23,205 nt of DNA from Bacillota bacterium (GTDB taxonomy: Bacteria > Bacillota > Clostridia > Clostridiales > Clostridiaceae), in NCBI GenBank assembly GCA_023451395.1, contig JAEXZL010000101.1, forward strand, positions 1-23,205, in the 5' to 3' direction. Below are positions 22,868-23,205 of the stretch, piece by piece. The number at the start of each line of letters is the position of its first letter. Within the stretch, counting starts at the first letter, position 1. The notes below the pieces were generated by a model, which searched no databases, was not told the DNA's origin, and saw only the letters and a program-made list of their open reading frames with translations. The translations under genes were made by a program, and so were the position numbers.

Positions 22868-23205
22868 TTACATCAAGTTATTTAAGGTTTCTCGTATAAA
22901 TTTTGCTCTTTCCATATCTCTTTCTCCATCAGTAAGTGGTCTTGAGATATTGGACTGAAGCGTAGCTGGTTGAGAATTAACCAAAAGTCCATTAATTATT
23001 CCACTGTCAATTCCTTCAATTATATTGAGTTCTAATCCTAATCTTACGTTTGATAATAGCTCTAAAGTCTCTTTTGCTGTTAATAGCCTGGCACTTCTAA
23101 GTATTGCCAAAGAACGAAAAATTTTATCTTCTAAATCATATTTGTAATTATTTATAAGAAATCCTCTTGCTCTATTTTCCTGCTGAAGTATCTGCCCTAC
23201 AGCTG
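22868..23205 (-). CDS. mcsB: Protein-arginine kinase McsB, C-terminal fragment (runs off the right edge)
   Basis: The last 111 codons of a guanido-phosphotransferase-family kinase that phosphorylates arginine residues and so marks proteins for ClpC-ClpP. The frame stays open to the window edge and starts AVGQILQQENRARGFLINN; it continues with RSLAILRSARLLTAKETLEL and LLSNVRLGLELNIIEG, then RPLTDGERDMERAKFIRETL, all matching the McsB C-terminal part. The apparent start near 23110 (a TTG) is internal and not the real one. The position immediately upstream of clpC supports the call; mcsA and ctsR would be expected to the right of the window. Confidence 0.92.
   Translation of the reverse strand, partial: AVGQILQQENRARGFLINNYKYDLEDKIFRSLAILRSARLLTAKETLELLSNVRLGLELNIIEGIDSGIINGLLVNSQPATLQSNISRPLTDGERDMERAKFIRETLNNLM

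Noticed and set aside
22868..23110. A complete 80-residue gene starting near 23110
   Set aside because: The frame stays open to the window edge with McsB-like residues; the TTG at 23108-23110 is internal.

Overview
The window is AT-rich, low-GC Firmicute DNA, most likely from Clostridium or a close relative. Three things point there: the gene order mcsB-clpC / radA-disA / yacL-ispD / proS-cysS / mrnC-rlmB-rae1-sigH / tRNA-Thr-tuf, the anaerobe-type thioredoxin reductase with a small CPWC glutaredoxin, and a DUF4250-type small protein. The species cannot be named from this sequence. It is chromosomal core sequence. I see no phage, plasmid, insertion sequence with a transposase, or CRISPR array.

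Nearly all genes lie on the minus strand, so transcription runs right to left. From the right edge: the mcsB 3' end and clpC (protein quality control). Next is a redox island: trxB and grx2, which overlap by ATGA, then gapN, with a second grx copy on the plus strand beyond back-to-back terminators. Then come a DUF4250-like small gene, a gntR(nagR)-nagB amino-sugar operon with an operator-like palindrome on its promoter, and radA-disA (DNA repair and c-di-AMP synthesis). A plus-strand small gene of unknown function faces disA across a shared terminator. A gap of about 400 bp follows, holding a 94-bp element with inverted-repeat ends.

The left half carries yacL-ispD, then proS-cysS behind a proline-type T-box leader. 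After these lie a small plus-strand hypothetical gene, a stand-alone rpsD (S4) and a class B penicillin-binding protein. The translation and RNA-processing cluster mrnC, rlmB, rae1, sigH follows, and finally tRNA-Thr(GGT) and the first 86 bp of the tuf coding sequence behind a near-consensus promoter.

The most interesting signals are regulatory. (1) Two nearly identical operator-like sequences, TATACCCCC-N4-GG directly before a -10 box, sit at both glutaredoxin loci and resemble CsoR/CstR-family operators; this suggests a small thiol or sulfur-stress regulon. (2) The TrxB lacks the HRRxxxR-type NADPH signature, which fits an NADH-dependent clostridial TrxR/Grx peroxiredoxin-reducing couple, and gapN appears to follow it in one transcript. 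(3) A 34-bp palindrome covers the -35 of nagR. (4) The 3' end of mrnC has been tandemly copied in a perfect 21-bp period with the stop codon inside the unit. (5) A 94-bp inverted-repeat-bounded element lies upstream of yacL. (6) A Fur-like box overlaps the promoter of the stand-alone S4 gene.
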